Positions 1-12,210 of a stretch of DNA of 64,000 nucleotides are shown in pieces (the stretch's first letter is position 1; each line of letters begins with the position of its first letter). The notes beneath the pieces are model-generated. The model was given only the letters and a program-made list of their open reading frames with translations. It was not told the DNA's origin and searched no databases. Location of the stretch: NCBI GenBank assembly GCA_021307315.1, contig JAJSPD010000002.1:1364001-1428000 (forward strand), read 5' to 3'. The translations under genes were made by a program, and so were the position numbers. This stretch comes from Bisporella sp. PMI_857. Taxonomy: Eukaryota > Ascomycota > Leotiomycetes > Helotiales > Helotiaceae.

Positions 1-131
1 TTTAGCGCCTTCGCTTGATCTGATTCGGCATTCCGCACGAAAGAATGAACAGCATGACCGTTGTTCAGCAGAGCTCGTGCTGTTGCGCCTCCCTGCTTGC
101 CAGTGGCACCAGCGACGAAGACTTTAACCAT
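1..131 (-). CDS. NmrA-like NAD(P)-binding protein, 5' end only
   Basis: Reading leftward from the ATG at 131, the frame is open to the window edge and gives about 43 residues. It opens with a Rossmann beta-strand and glycine motif (VKVFVAGATGKQGG), followed by a helix (ATARALLNNGHAV) and a second strand ending near an arginine (FVRN). This is the N-terminus of the NmrA-like/atypical SDR family, whose members bind NAD(P) and act as redox sensors or reductases. The G-x-T-G-x-x-G pattern and the following strand support the fold, but the catalytic or regulatory part is outside the window, so no specific role can be given. Confidence 0.8.
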   Translation of the reverse strand, partial: MVKVFVAGATGKQGGATARALLNNGHAVHSFVRNAESDQAKAL

Positions 132-2153
132 TTCTGAGATTTATGTGGAAGAGTATAAGTAATTTGCTCTCTGCATTCAAAGGAAAGGGCTCTCGCAGAC
201 ACAAATATACATGCCAAAGTTATATTTGAGCCCATTATGAATTAAAATACACTTTTGCGGATGCCTAATACGACTCTGGGACTCTTATTGGACTTCGAAC
301 GACGATGTTCACGGATATGATACTTGCATTGTGGCACAACTGGAACCCTGGCTCCAGGCACCAGCATTTGCAGACCGCTTTCCTAGTAACTGCTGTGAAC
401 CATGGGTAGAATACCTGCCAGAAGCACCGCCAGCGGCAGTTTACAAAGGTTCCTTCGGAATTCTCAATCACCGACATAGAGCCGAATATGATGAGACTGG
501 CCACCAGGGGTGTGTTTGGTTCCAAAGAAGTACGTTCCCATCGTGTAATTTCAAGGGATCTCCCATCCGTGCGAGATCCGTCATGTCGAGAGCAAACTTC
601 TTGCTTGAGAATTGGATGGAATTGGTGGAAGAATATTGCAGGCGTTATGGTTAGACAGAGATCGTCAGGGTAGTGGTTCGCCACCAGAAAATTCAAAATG
701 CATGCAATGTTGGGAATACAAGCAGTCGTTTCATCTCTTCCAAATTTCAACTTGAATACGGAGATTTAAGTATTGTAAATGATCACTTCAGTTGCCTAAA
801 AAGAAGAATATCAGCAATAGTTCGTTATGTTGAACCTATACGGAAGCGCTGAACATAGTACTAAGTATGCAGTGAGTGCTCAGTGAATACTGAAGGAGCA
901 TGTTTTCAGCCATGTGTGCATCATGAAACAAGTGAACGATAAGGAATTTAGGTCCGCCTACCGCGGAAATTTGGCAGATGAACAAGCCTTTGACAAGGCA
1001 AAGAGCGATCAAGTCTATGGTCTATGGTATCTGACAAACCGTTATATAGCTATAGAGTAGGAAAACACTTTGAGAAATAACCCATGAGTTCCTCCAACTC
1101 TGAGTTTACTCTATACTACGCCTAAACTTAGTCTAAATGGCGTTTTCATTCCGGTGATCCAAATGATTTCTTGTAGATGCCTTCACACTAGCGTGTATCG
1201 TAGTTATTGTCACTTTGCTTAAGATTTTTGGAAGTTTTTAGCAGAAGCTAGCAAAATGATCAAAGAACAATCAAGCCATCTCTCCTTCTGTTCCGCTATC
1301 GTCTTCTTACTTGGTATCTGGCCACGGAACTTGCGCGTCTCGAGAACCGCGACGTCGGCCAACCCCATGCCCCCGAACCTTTAAATGCCAATGTGTAAAG
1401 ATACAGGGCTCGTTCCTAGAATGCTCCGTTCCAAGGTTGAGCTTCTCCCATGCCATCTCGACAGAGTTGTCAATATACATATTACCTTCCTCAGAGAGCC
1501 TACGTTCGGGAAGTGTGTGCCAAGTATGTGCGACAGGTTGCTTTTTATCTTCTATAAGTAGATCCCCAAGCCGTGATTTGACCTGTAGTAGAGACAGGCG
1601 TTTCGCCAGAACGGGAGGAGTATTGGCCTCCTGTGAGCTCTTTTGCAACGTATATTATTGACACTTTGCACTGAATCAAGCACAAAGAGTGCAGCCAACT
1701 AGCCTACACCAGAATAGCGACAAAAACAGCATTCAACATTAAATATATCATTAGGAAAGCTTCTCAAGCATAAGATCGTAAAACACTTTTATTACAACAG
1801 ACTCGTGGAACGTGTGCCGAGCCGAAATTTGGAAGCGAACGGTTCGCTTCATCAACCAAATGCCCCTCTTGGTCATGTGGTACCGAATTAAGTGGTCTCG
1901 TCTATCGTGTCGTCCCAAAAAAAAAAGACTTTGTTGCAAATCGTGAAATAAGCGATGTCCACTACTTAGCGAACAAGCCACTTAACACTTCATAAAAGAA
2001 ATGGCAGTCTCCAAGTCTAACAGTCCAGGGACACTTGTGGTCATTGGCAAAATCATGCATTATATATGTATCCCCTGACCAACTCTGTGAATCAAAAGTA
2101 ATGAGCACCTGATATAAGTTGTAATTGTCTGTCCATTCTCCCATTGCCTATCT
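132..2153. other. Intergenic, no supported gene
   Basis: About 2 kb between the NmrA-like start and the 3' end of the next gene. Overlapping open frames of 100-160 codons occur on both strands near 265-750 and 1307-1661. None shows a recognisable domain, a convincing start context or splice-linked extensions. The minus-strand frame 1307-1648 has the most protein-like composition and could be a small unknown gene or relic. Confidence 0.5.
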
Positions 2154-3892
2154 TCACGCAAGCTTCACGGCAGGGAAAAACCTCGGTCCTGCATATCCCT
2201 TGGCTACCACACTCTGGATGTCGATATTCGCCGTCGGACGGTCATGCGGACTCCACATCTTCAGCAGAATGAATCTCCCGCTTAATGGTGTATCGAAGCG
2301 CACTGTGAATTGGCTCTTTCCTCTCTCGATGGAGAACCTCGCGATAGGAGCCATGAGTTCGCCCCCGACAGCACGCACGGCTTCTTGTGTAGCGATCTGA
2401 GATGCTTCTGCTGCTTCTGCCAATGTGGTGTTTGAAGGATTCTCGCGACGGGAATCACGCTCGCGGGCACGTTCTCGATCGCGCTGACGTTGTCGGGGCG
2501 AACGACCCATGCCCAAAAGGTAGTCTTCGTGCCAGACTCCACTATTTGGCTCTTCTTCGCTACTTTCCTCTTCTTCTTGACGGATGGTTATCCGAAATGG
2601 TGTTCTTCTAGAGGGCCGTGACTCATCTTCACTCTCTGGCTCTGTGACTTCTGTGGATACCTCAAAAGGAGGCCCTGTAACGTTGAATTCGGATGGTATC
2701 TGAGCAGTTCCGCTACGGTAGTCACATTCATCATCTTGAGCACCAATATCGACCAATCTTCTGGCCCGTATTCGAGCCGCTATTAGACCGGAAGAATCAC
2801 TATCATGTCTAATAGACATGATTGGTGGTAATTCGTTAAGTGGGGGCGATGAAGGGTGAGGATTACGGGGTGACGAGTATTGTATTTGATATTGTGCGGT
2901 ACGAGTAAGCAGATCATCAGAATTCATTGACAGAAACACCACTCCTTCTTGGATTCTAGAAGTAGTAAGCAGTTAGTAAGCGTGAAGCCTGAGCAAACTT
3001 ACGGTGCTGTATAGCCAGAATGTGGAGCCTTTATAATTAGCTCTTTCAAAGAAAACACTGTTGCTCCTTGGTGCCGTAGAATCAGATTGCATCGATTGCT
3101 CTTTGTGCAATACACCGAATTATCATTCTTTAAGACATTCTCGGCGCAGTAATCTCCTCCATAATCCTGATACATTCCACCATCACAGCTTACGATCTCC
3201 ATCTTAAGCTTGCCGGGCTCGACTTGCCCGTATTTACCATAACTGAATCCTGTAAAATAATTGTCCAATCTATCATGGTCATACTTGCGCCTCTTCGTCC
3301 GACGATTATGCTCAGCTTCTTCTGAGTATTCTTCAGCCTGAAGTGAAGGGGATGATATACGTGGAACAGTATCATCTAGCAGGGATCTGAGGCTAGAGCT
3401 AGCAGCCTGAAGCTGCTCGCTGGCATGTTGCATCTCTGCACTCTCCTCATTGAGCCTTCTTTGACGCTCCAAATATCGGTCGCCGCCCAATATACGACCG
3501 TTTGCTCGCCTTGCAGACCCTGTGACAGCACGTCTTGCAGTTGGTCTTTCCCGGGTATTCGATGCCGAGGGTCGAGGTTGGTTAGGAACAACGAACAACG
3601 GCGAGGCATCATTCCACTCACGCAGCATGCTGCGCCGCCTTTCGGATTCCTGTTCTGAAGACATCAAATTCGAAGTCGCCCCTCTTATGCTATTTCTGTT
3701 CTCCACCCTCCTATTACGGTGGTAACGCTCTATCGCTCTATATAACTCGCCGGAGGGGCTAACGGACTCATCAGGAGGTAGTCGATTGTTCAATATCTCA
3801 CGCCAGATCCGATCTGCTGTTTCGTGATCTTGCCGGGGGTCTGGAAAATTGTTCGGATTATCAGAAGTCCCAGAGTTACCAGACTGTGCCAT
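2154..3892 (-). CDS. Conserved fungal protein of unknown function
   Basis: Two exons, complement(2154..2955, 3003..3892), give 563 residues. The 47-nt intron has a GTAAGT donor, a TTACTAAC branch site and a TAG acceptor, and joins GYTAP to IQEGVVFLSMNSDD without a break. The chosen start begins MAQSGNSG; a start 16 codons upstream is also in frame. The first ~200 residues are polar and low complexity. An ordered core starts around residue 220 (DNYFTGFSYGKYGQVEPGKL) and includes a cysteine-bearing stretch (YCTKSNRCNLILRHQG). An acidic and RE-rich region follows, then a final ordered segment (FILLKMWSPHDRPTANIDIQ). The beta-rich core split by a disordered insert suggests a galactose-binding-like sandwich, but that is inference. 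It is transcribed divergently from AOS1. Confidence 0.85.
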
Positions 3893-4449
3893 ACGGATTA
3901 GTAAAGGTCCATGATAACAGAATGTCTGAAGGCCCGTCACATCTTGTGCTAGACCTAGATAGCATTACTCACCATTTGATGTGGGAGTTCGCTGGAAAGC
4001 GTTGGGTAAGCAAAAAATGCCAGCTGCCAATATTAGAATATTATCCGGCGGATATCTGCAATGAACTATGCAAGAATATGCGTATAGTGTTTGTTTCGCA
4101 GTAACGTAGGCTATCTCTTAAACGGCAGATGTGGTCATCTTTGATGGGGTTGGGTCAAAGGTGGTCGCACCTTTGTGGGGTTCCAGGGCTGTTGATTGGA
4201 CAAGGAGCATGACGTCCATTGTCACTCAGGAACATGGAGATTCCAAATCGCGAGCCGCGTTTTTACACTCTCACTTACAACAAAGCTGCGAGCACTTCAC
4301 CTTGAAGCGTGAGAGCTCCACCCGACGGTGGATATGACTTTATAACAATAGGCGCCTAATTTTTATTGGTCCATACGATCTTTTGGCCCTAGAGCTTCTA
4401 CTCAAGCATTGCAACTGCAACCACGAATATAACTCCCCGAAAAGTTATC
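3893..4449. promoter_or_regulatory. Shared upstream region of two divergent genes
   Basis: This 557-nt segment lies between the start codons of the unknown gene on the minus strand and AOS1 on the plus strand, so it must hold both promoters. A perfect short inverted repeat, CAAAGGTG/GCACCTTTG, lies near 4157-4174. No TATA box is obvious. Confidence 0.5.
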
Positions 4450-5641
4450 ATGGAGACGTTATCGGATCAGCCAGTAGGAGGAGAGCTTGGAGGAGTCTTA
4501 GGCGTGTCAACTGCAGCTCCAGATGGCATTAGCGCTGGTCAGATTCTTCGTTGGGGTGATTGCCGTTCTGTAGGCTAACCTCGATCCAGACGAAATTGCT
4601 CTTTACGACAGACAGATTCGCCTTTGGGGAGTAAAGGCCCAAGAAAAAATTCGAAATGCCAATATCCTTCTCATCACCATGAGGGCGCTTGCAAATGAGA
4701 TAGCAAAGAACCTTGTCCTTGCTGGAATCCACTCGCTCACAGTCGTCGATCATTCCTTAGTTACTGAAGCTGACTTAGGTGCACAATTCTTCATTACGGA
4801 AGCTGAAGTTGGCACAAACCGAGCTGAAGCTGCGGCTCCTCATATCAGGAGGTTAAATCCACGAGTCAATGTAATTGCAGACCAGAGCGACATCAAGACC
4901 AAGGGACCTGATTTCTTTGGAAGATTTGATGTAGTTATTGCTACAGATTTGGACCCTGATATGCTGAACATTATTAATACTGCGACGAGGATAAACCACA
5001 AACCATTCTATGCAGCAGGTGTACATGGATTCTACGGATTCATATTTACGGATTTAATACAACATGAATATTTAGTGGAGCGAGAGCAAGGAAATGTCCC
5101 TACAATTGCACCACAGATAGAGTCAAGAACACGAAGTATCGTTGAAGTAAGCTTGAAGAAGGAAAATGGGAAGAATATTGAGATGGTTAAGAAGCGGGAG
5201 CTCTATTCTACCTGGTTTTTAGCCAGCGATGCGGCAGGTCTACCTAGTGAATTTCTACGAAGCAAACGCAGGCTCAAGAATGTTACACCCATTCTCTCCT
5301 GTCTCCGTGCCTTGTGGCAATTCATTCAGCTTCAGGGTCGATTGCCGGCGTCCATGGAGGATCTAAAGCTGTTCACGGTCACTGCAACTCAAAAACATAA
5401 AGCTCTTGGTTTACCAGAAGAAACCCTGAAATCAGAGATACTTCGACGATTCCTGCAGAATCTTGGCAGTGAGATTTCACCAGTTTGTGCAATGCTTGGC
5501 GGACAACTAGCTCAAGATGTCATCAATGTCCTCGGTGGTCGCCAACAACCAATACAAAATCTTATAGTATTGGATGGTGAGCTGATGGAGGCGCCAATGT
5601 ATGCACTTCATCCAGAGGGCGATCTTGGCGAAGAATTGTAG
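4450..5641 (+). CDS. AOS1: SUMO-activating enzyme E1 subunit Aos1
   Basis: Exons 4450..4537 and 4590..5641 give 379 residues. The 52-nt intron has a GTCAG donor, a GCTAAC branch site and a CAG acceptor, and joins to DEIALYDRQIRLWG, the classic N-terminal motif of ThiF/E1 proteins. Next come the nucleotide-binding region (ALANEIAKNLVLAGI, then a strand ending VVDH) and the second half of the adenylation fold. The C-terminus holds PVCAMLGGQLAQDVINVLG and a strand ending LDGE. Aos1 pairs with Uba2 to adenylate SUMO in the nucleus. It carries no catalytic cysteine of its own, and none of the Uba2 catalytic-domain features is seen. The order of motifs and the length fit Aos1 better than the NEDD8 E1 subunit Ula1. 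Confidence 0.93.
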
Positions 5642-6019
5642 GTTACCATCTCCTTATCTTTTCCTCATTAAGTAGTTGGGTTTTGTCGTACTTGCACGAC
5701 GATACCAATCTCGTTAAGCTGCTCTACTTCCTACTGAGAACTTTCTAACCATAGTCGTAATAATAGACTTCCCCTCTCCACCGGTGCAGAGCAACACGCT
5801 CAGAATATTACTCCGATACTCATTTCTTGAGTGGGAGTGATCGACCATAGTCTCGGAAATGTCCTGCATTGTATAATAGAGTGGGCCATGATGATGATAG
5901 AGCAAACGCGGGGGCGTTAGTTAGGAGTTCATACGACCTGCCTGAGATCAAGTCGTAAATGGTAAGGACTCTCAACACCAATAATGATGTTGGTAATCAT
6001 CGGGTGTGAATTTCTTAAG

Positions 6020-7111
6020 TCAGCTTCCAATCGCATTTCCGTCTGAACTTTTACGTTCTTGACTGCTGTCACTGAAACCATCCCATGCTTCGCTATCCTG
6101 ATCATCGTCCTGGTTTCCATTTTCGCTCTGACTCCCTTTTTCCTCTTCCTCGTCCTCAGACACGACAGCATCTCCATAATTTTCGCCATCATAACTATCG
6201 TCATCAGTGTCTGCATCCCTCTTCCTCTTGCTCCTACTTCCTTCGCCGTTCATCGTGGCTTCTCCTTTCCTCACAAACACAAAACTTCTTGCCGCCCTCT
6301 CCTCTCCTCTCCATCCACCTCCCTCTTCACCATCTTTTGCTCGCACAATGCCGAGCGTCCGTGCGTGTCTATACCCCTCATACGCCTTCGCTTGGAACAC
6401 AAAACTCCTTTCCACCTGGAGTCCTGCATGTCTCCCCAAGTCCTTGACATTCCATAGTGTATACGGCTCCCCTTCAAATAATGTCACGATTATTGAAGGG
6501 GGTAATTTTGGGGCGGAGGAAGGGCAGAGAACAGTTTGCGCGGTGCGGAAGAAAGACACTAGGAGTTCTGCTCTTGTCAGCTTTGTAAGGAGAAAACGAG
6601 GTCAAAAAGGAGGGGAGAACTGGCGCATACCTTGGTTATATCTCACCTGACGATTCACATCCTTGCTCTTTCCGCCAACATGCGGAAAGTTGAAAATCAC
6701 CCGGTCTACCTTTCCTTTCAGGTCCCTCCATGCAGGTCCTATCTTTGTTGCGTCTACGCTATACTTTATTTCCCCTCCTCCACTTTCTATGACGGTAATA
6801 TTCTCTGCAACATGTGGGTATTTCGTCTCAAGTTCTTCGCGCGGTTCATAAACTGTTGCTTTAAGATTGGTGCAGGCATGATGCTCAACCAGGGAGCGCG
6901 CGAAAGAGAGGTCGCCTTCCCCTACCAGTAAAATCCGATCTGTAGGCTCAAATGGGATAATTGGTATCTGTTGGCTTGGCTGGATATGAGGTTTGGAGGA
7001 TATGGGTCTAGATTTCGATTTTGCGATCCCTGCTGGTTTTGTGCCATGCGCCTTAGATCTAGCAGGCTTATTATTGGCTTGTAGACGCTTCAGGCGTTTG
7101 TTTTTGCCCAT
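6020..7111 (-). CDS. BMT5-like 25S rRNA (uracil-N3) methyltransferase (DUF2431)
   Basis: Exons complement(6020..6567, 6631..7111) give 342 residues. The 63-nt intron (GTATGC donor, GCTGAC branch, CAG acceptor) lies within DVNRQVRYNQ-ELLVSFFR. The N-terminus is basic (MGKNKRLKRLQ), typical of a nucleolar protein. The SAM-binding motif ILLVGEGDLSFARSL is at about residues 59-73, the NFPHVGGK signature follows near 140, and an aromatic/charged segment (LFEGEPYTLWNVKDL) comes later. The last ~100 residues form an acidic low-complexity tail (DTDDDSYDGE, EDEEEE). DUF2431 proteins methylate 25S rRNA during ribosome biogenesis in yeast. The site specificity here is inferred from family membership. 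The gene converges on AOS1. Confidence 0.9.
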
Positions 7112-10100
7112 TGCGTGTGTTAGGTGAGAGATGGGAAAGCATGGTGCGTAGTTTATGATGATGGAGGAAAGACTTTTTTGTGGGGAAGATGCGGAAGCTT
7201 TGGTGAGAGCGGAATGCCAAGCCGAGCGGATCCCCTTTGGTCGCGGACGCTAGTTTAGTACACATTAACTTTGTCCCAGGCGAAATATCTGGGCCATGTA
7301 TTCATGTAGGTTGCAGCGTTCCAAGTTTGGTAATTGGGGCGTGGGATGGGACAGACTATCAGGTCGTAACCTTCCTAGTATACCTATGGCCTATAATAGC
7401 TGTAGAATTGGGATACAGGGCCAGTATCCTAAAGTGCAGGAGGGGGAATTCCAAAAGATATGTATTCAAGCTTGCGCTCGATATACCGGTTACTAAAATG
7501 GAAGCTTTTGCATGTTCGGCTACGTTGGTGGTGTCTTTCTGTTTTGATCATGATTGTCACTGTTTGACAAGTTGCCACAAATGAGACTCAAACTTGGTGA
7601 TCGATAGCGCACTGTTTCAAATCATCGGTCGATCTTTCACCCAGAACTTGGCTTTGGCTTGCACCAGTCAGAAAGCTGGAGCCTTGCAGTATTTTTGTGT
7701 ACTTTAGCCCCTGTAGTCTTTTTAATCACTTGTAGAACAGTCTCATAGATGTTTTATACTGCAGTGAGCCTTAGCTACAACTTTCTAAATAGGTATGACT
7801 GAGATTGCTATTGATGTAGAATCGAATTGCATCCCTTGGTGAAAATTCTTACAGATGACTGGAGGCTCTAGCAACGAGGGGAGTATCCTTCTTAAGTCAC
7901 CCACTGAGATGGTCAACCCATTCAAATTTTAAACCATTACTGCAGATTATGTTCTAGTCTGGCAAGAACGATATCGTTGACTAACCCAACAATAGAGACC
8001 AATGGGCTGCTTCCTAAATACAGTAGTCACAGCTCCCTTTCCCTAGGCCCAGCCCAAGACTTGCATGACCACTTCTCCTTAACTATCGGATATCTTCGGC
8101 CGACGACACGTAGCCGATCATGATATCCAGCACTGTTCTCGAGACTGTGGTGGAGAAACACAACGAACAATCGGCGTATCAATGAACGTTTCTTGTAATC
8201 ACCCACAGCCGGACGGAATTCGTAGACATAAGGTGCCAAGAAAATTAGCCGCCGCGGCGGCGCTAGTGCAGAACTCTGTAACCGTTGTAACCACCTTATT
8301 TCAACTTCAGCTCTCGTTTACACGAACCACTTATGCTGAGATTTGGCAATGGTGACTGCATGATGTTAAGTTTATCATGCCAGCTTAGAGGTAAGGCTGC
8401 TATGCTGACACCGCTAACCGCAGCTTATAGCCTTACTGCTATTCGGCATTGCTAGGACAAACGTTGTATTCTTGTTCCTCTGCGGCTTATGAAAGTTCTA
8501 TATCAGGAAGAAAACGAGCCTCGGCTTTCGAGCAAGCGAGTCAATAGTCACGTGTAATTCTTATCTTTCATTCACGCTCGAGCACTCATACTGTCCACAT
8601 ATGCAGTTGGAAGAATGCCTGAAGTACGAAGTCGGAGCGACATGAACATGGATCGGGGGTTGCATTTCGCTGCGTGCTCCTAGAAGGATTAGATGGATAG
8701 CAAATCCCATCCCTCCGATATGACAAATTATATGCGTTCTCAATCACTTCAGGGCAAGGTTTGCTTGCAAGTTGGAGCGGCCATCCTTCGCTGTCGGGTT
8801 CAGGCAAGGTGGCCTGTTGTACACTGATTGGGGATAGAACGGAACTTACGCAGCGTATCTTATTTCCTCACTTAGGGTTGTGACAACAACTCTTGACTGT
8901 ATACTATAATCCCCACGCCTCACCTCATCCCCACGTTTTATGTCTGGTTATCGCGTGGGGCTGGTGCCAGTTTGTTCGAGTGACAAGACTCAAAACAGCA
9001 TATGCCGATTAGTGATTGGTCAATTGGTGCGATTTATCTCAGCGGGTGGCTATATGCGGGAAGGAATATCACGCTGCAGATTTAGTGCTTGGCTCGATGG
9101 AGAGAGTCGCGTTCTGTAGATGCATTGCTATGTTCCTATCACGGATAATGAATTGCGGGATGTAGGCCGTCTGCGAACCTACATATTATGGTTTGGGAAG
9201 ATCAAGTTGATCAATGGCCTGCATTTAGTTTATTATGCTGTTATCCTTAGTACCAGGCAGTCATGTCGTATTGGTTGAGTATCAAAATCTCCAAGCCAAT
9301 CTGTAGTCTTTCCAGTTAGTCTAAGTCCTCAAATACCCATTTGGTAAAACTTTAGAGTGGTAGTTCTGCAACGCAGGTTGCACTTATATTGTTGGCCGGA
9401 ATCCAAGAGATCAAAGGACAGCGCGAGTCTACCAATAGTCTTCAAAGATTCCAATCTAGAAGTATCATCAAAGCCAGGATCAGCACACAGAGCCGTGTTT
9501 CATACTCACCGACCTGCTATAGCATGCCAAGTGGCTGCGTGGGGTGATATCGACCTTGATATCAGTGCTGGATACCTTAAATATGTGTCACCCATCTTAT
9601 GAGATACTTACTTGGTTGGGGTAATTCTTAGCTGCTAGAAGTCCTAAGTGGATGAAGCTTGGGAAGAACGAGGGACAAACACTATTTCAAGTGTTTTTAT
9701 GTACAAGGGACACATATTATTCGACGTGATTGTTCTTTAGATTCGTTCTATACTGAAAATGTCTGTGGATCTGGCGACTGGTGCTCCAATCAGCTCTATG
9801 TTCAAGCGCACTTTCTAAATAATACGGCGTGGTATTGGCGAGAGCACTTATTACAGAGGAATGGAGGTGGCGTTGGATTTTATGCACAATGGGTTTACCC
9901 GGGGTTAAATTTTCTAATCCCAGTATTGTGGCAATGATGTTCAGCCTAGGGTTCATATATCCTCGCAAGAGCATTTCATGGTGGCCAATCAATTCCTCAT
10001 TTAGCGACGGTACAATCATATTCCGAAGGTTATGCCGGCACCAAGCCAAGATGTGTGCTGACTGCGACTGAATAAGCCAATGAACTGCTTGAAGTTGCGG

Positions 10101-12210
10101 CTCAGCCTCCGGAACCTGTGTCAAAGTAATCCGACCTACCATCCCGACCTACCATCTCTGCGTCTCTGTTTATCTATCAAGTAACCAGCTTTGGTTTTTA
10201 CGGCCTATGGACGGGGAAGTCGTTTGGGGCCTTTACAACTGTTGCAGTGGCGTTCTGATATATCTATAACATATATTAAATGTATCTGATGTGGAGCATA
10301 GACAGCTACTCCGCCGCATCAACAGGGACGGCTGCGATTGCTTTTCATTTAGAGACAACCCGCGTAATTGGTAAGTGATTATAGCTCCGTATAGAAACCC
10401 AAATTATCGTTGGTTTAATCTGGTAACTCAGTTCACTGGGCTTCTACAATATGAACAAATACATTTTGTATCTAGCAGGCTTTTTCAATATCCCGTCCGT
10501 TAAGCTAAATACCATCCCACAATTTGCATCCCACATTCTTCGTGCTGCAAAGTTCATCCCACCTTTGTCCCGTCTTTGCTCCCGTTCTTAGCGTCATGGC
10601 TGACCCAGCCGCTTCCGCTAGCTTATGCACTACGCCTCTAAAGCTAACTTGGACGGACTAACAAAGGGTATTTTACCACTTAGAGTCCTGATTTTCATGC
10701 CTGTATTTACTATGAATCTTCGCGGCCATCAGAATTCGGCTGAATCTGGCTCATGCGAGTGGGGAAGAAAGATCTCCTACTATTCGGGGAACTCAATTCT
10801 ACGTTGCCACTCTCCTCCGCCGCGCCGAATAATTTTCAGGCCCTCCAGGAAAGAAATGGCTGCAGTTTAAGTTCAACTAGCGCAACATGAAGGAATGAGA
10901 CGAATTTTCAACGCTTCCATGTTCAAGCCGATGACGACTTACCTGCCTTGTTATGCATCAAGCCATTTTAGCTTGTTCGACGCCTTTAAATAATATTCTA
11001 ATACTTGAATGTTTCCACTAACGTTCCTAATCCTATATAGGTCCATACATGACGACCGAGCACCGCATGGCATAACCACCTTGTGGCAAATGCGTAAAAG
11101 AAGGTAACAAGAAACAATCGTTGGTCAAATTGCAAATCGCAACTAAAAGCTAAACTGTTCAATATTTAGCAAAATTTGCATTCGTAAAATCTAGCTTACT
11201 GGATTTAATCTGTTTAGCGCTAGCCTTCTTGCTGGTGAACTTTTTTGGACTCTAAAATTGTAAAAACGAGAGTGCAAAAGGGACAAATTCTCTCTGTAAA
11301 TACTATTTTAACATGTTTGATTGCTTTTCTCTTTTTCAAGTTTCTTTTACACCGCTCAATACGGACTGCAAGCGTTTCATACAAAGGTCAGCCAAAAAGT
11401 CAGCCAGGAGAGTCAGCCAGGAGGGTTGGCGTAGGATGGTGAGCGAAGAAAGTCAGCTAGAGAGGTTAGCGTTCAGAAAGCATTGCTTTAATCTTCTTTA
11501 AGTTCTTCGTAAGCCAATGTGCGATTTCTATTTGCACTTTGCCGACAATATTCATTATAGAATGACTAATTTTTCATGGTTGCTGCAAAGCGGTCACGTC
11601 ATATGGTACAGGCGGTGTTGCTGTAACACACACGTGTTAGCACCGTAAAAATTTGCTTTTACACAATGCAGGTACGAATTTTCAGTTGATAGTTCTAGAT
11701 TAAATCATCATTCCATCTTGTAGACTTTTCCGTGGTTTTTGAAGTTGCCATTCTCCTTGGGTCACGCCGCCTTGAAGTATGCCGCATTGTGGCGTCTCGG
11801 CTAAAAACAAGATAGATGCCCGAGCTTACCTTCATTTGTATACTAGTTAGTTTCACGACATGATTTGCATGCCGGGGCCGACTGCTTATTCTAGAAACGG
11901 CTTATCTTACTACGCAAGGATTGGAAGCTAGTATCGATGCTCAGCTCCGTAGAGCGTTCCACGGGTCAACAGGCGGCTTGATCCGCCCACAGTTCGCTGC
12001 CCAATGTGTTTCATTCGCCCATGAACATTGGAACGCTTTTTAGCATCCTGTATAAAATATCCAAAATGGTAGCCAATACCCAGGTATTCTCGGCAGTACC
12101 ATCTATGTAGGTGCTTGGAACCCCGAAATCAATTATTTAAAAGGCCATCTTTGGTAGGTTGTGCTCTAAGGCTGTCTTTAGAAAATTATCTTTACAAAAT
12201 CTAGATTCCA
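7112..12210. other. 5.1-kb gene-poor AT-rich block
   Basis: No frame in this block has a recognisable domain or splice-linked extension. The longest is 9717-10142 on the minus strand (141 codons), which I do not recognise. Short imperfect direct repeats occur near 10134-10156 (CGACCTACCATC twice) and 11388-11462. The block separates housekeeping genes from the broken metabolite cluster, and may contain old, unrecognisable gene or transposon debris. Confidence 0.5.
11388..11462. repeat. Imperfect short tandem repeat
   Basis: The unit AGTCAGCCAGGAG and degenerate versions of it recur about five times (GTCAGCCAAAA, GTCAGCCAGGAG twice, then GTCAGCTAGAGAG). No open frame makes sense of it, and it looks like slippage in non-coding DNA. 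Confidence 0.55.

Noticed and set aside
265..750. Overlapping frames of 161 codons (minus) and 107 codons (plus)
   Set aside because: No domain, no splice-linked extension, and the two strands compete; the composition favours neither clearly.
1307..1661. Overlapping frames of about 115 codons on both strands
   Set aside because: The minus-strand frame looks somewhat protein-like, but there is no recognisable motif or exon structure to support a gene.
9717..10142. 141-codon minus-strand frame
   Set aside because: Isolated in gene-poor DNA, with no family resemblance or neighbouring exons.
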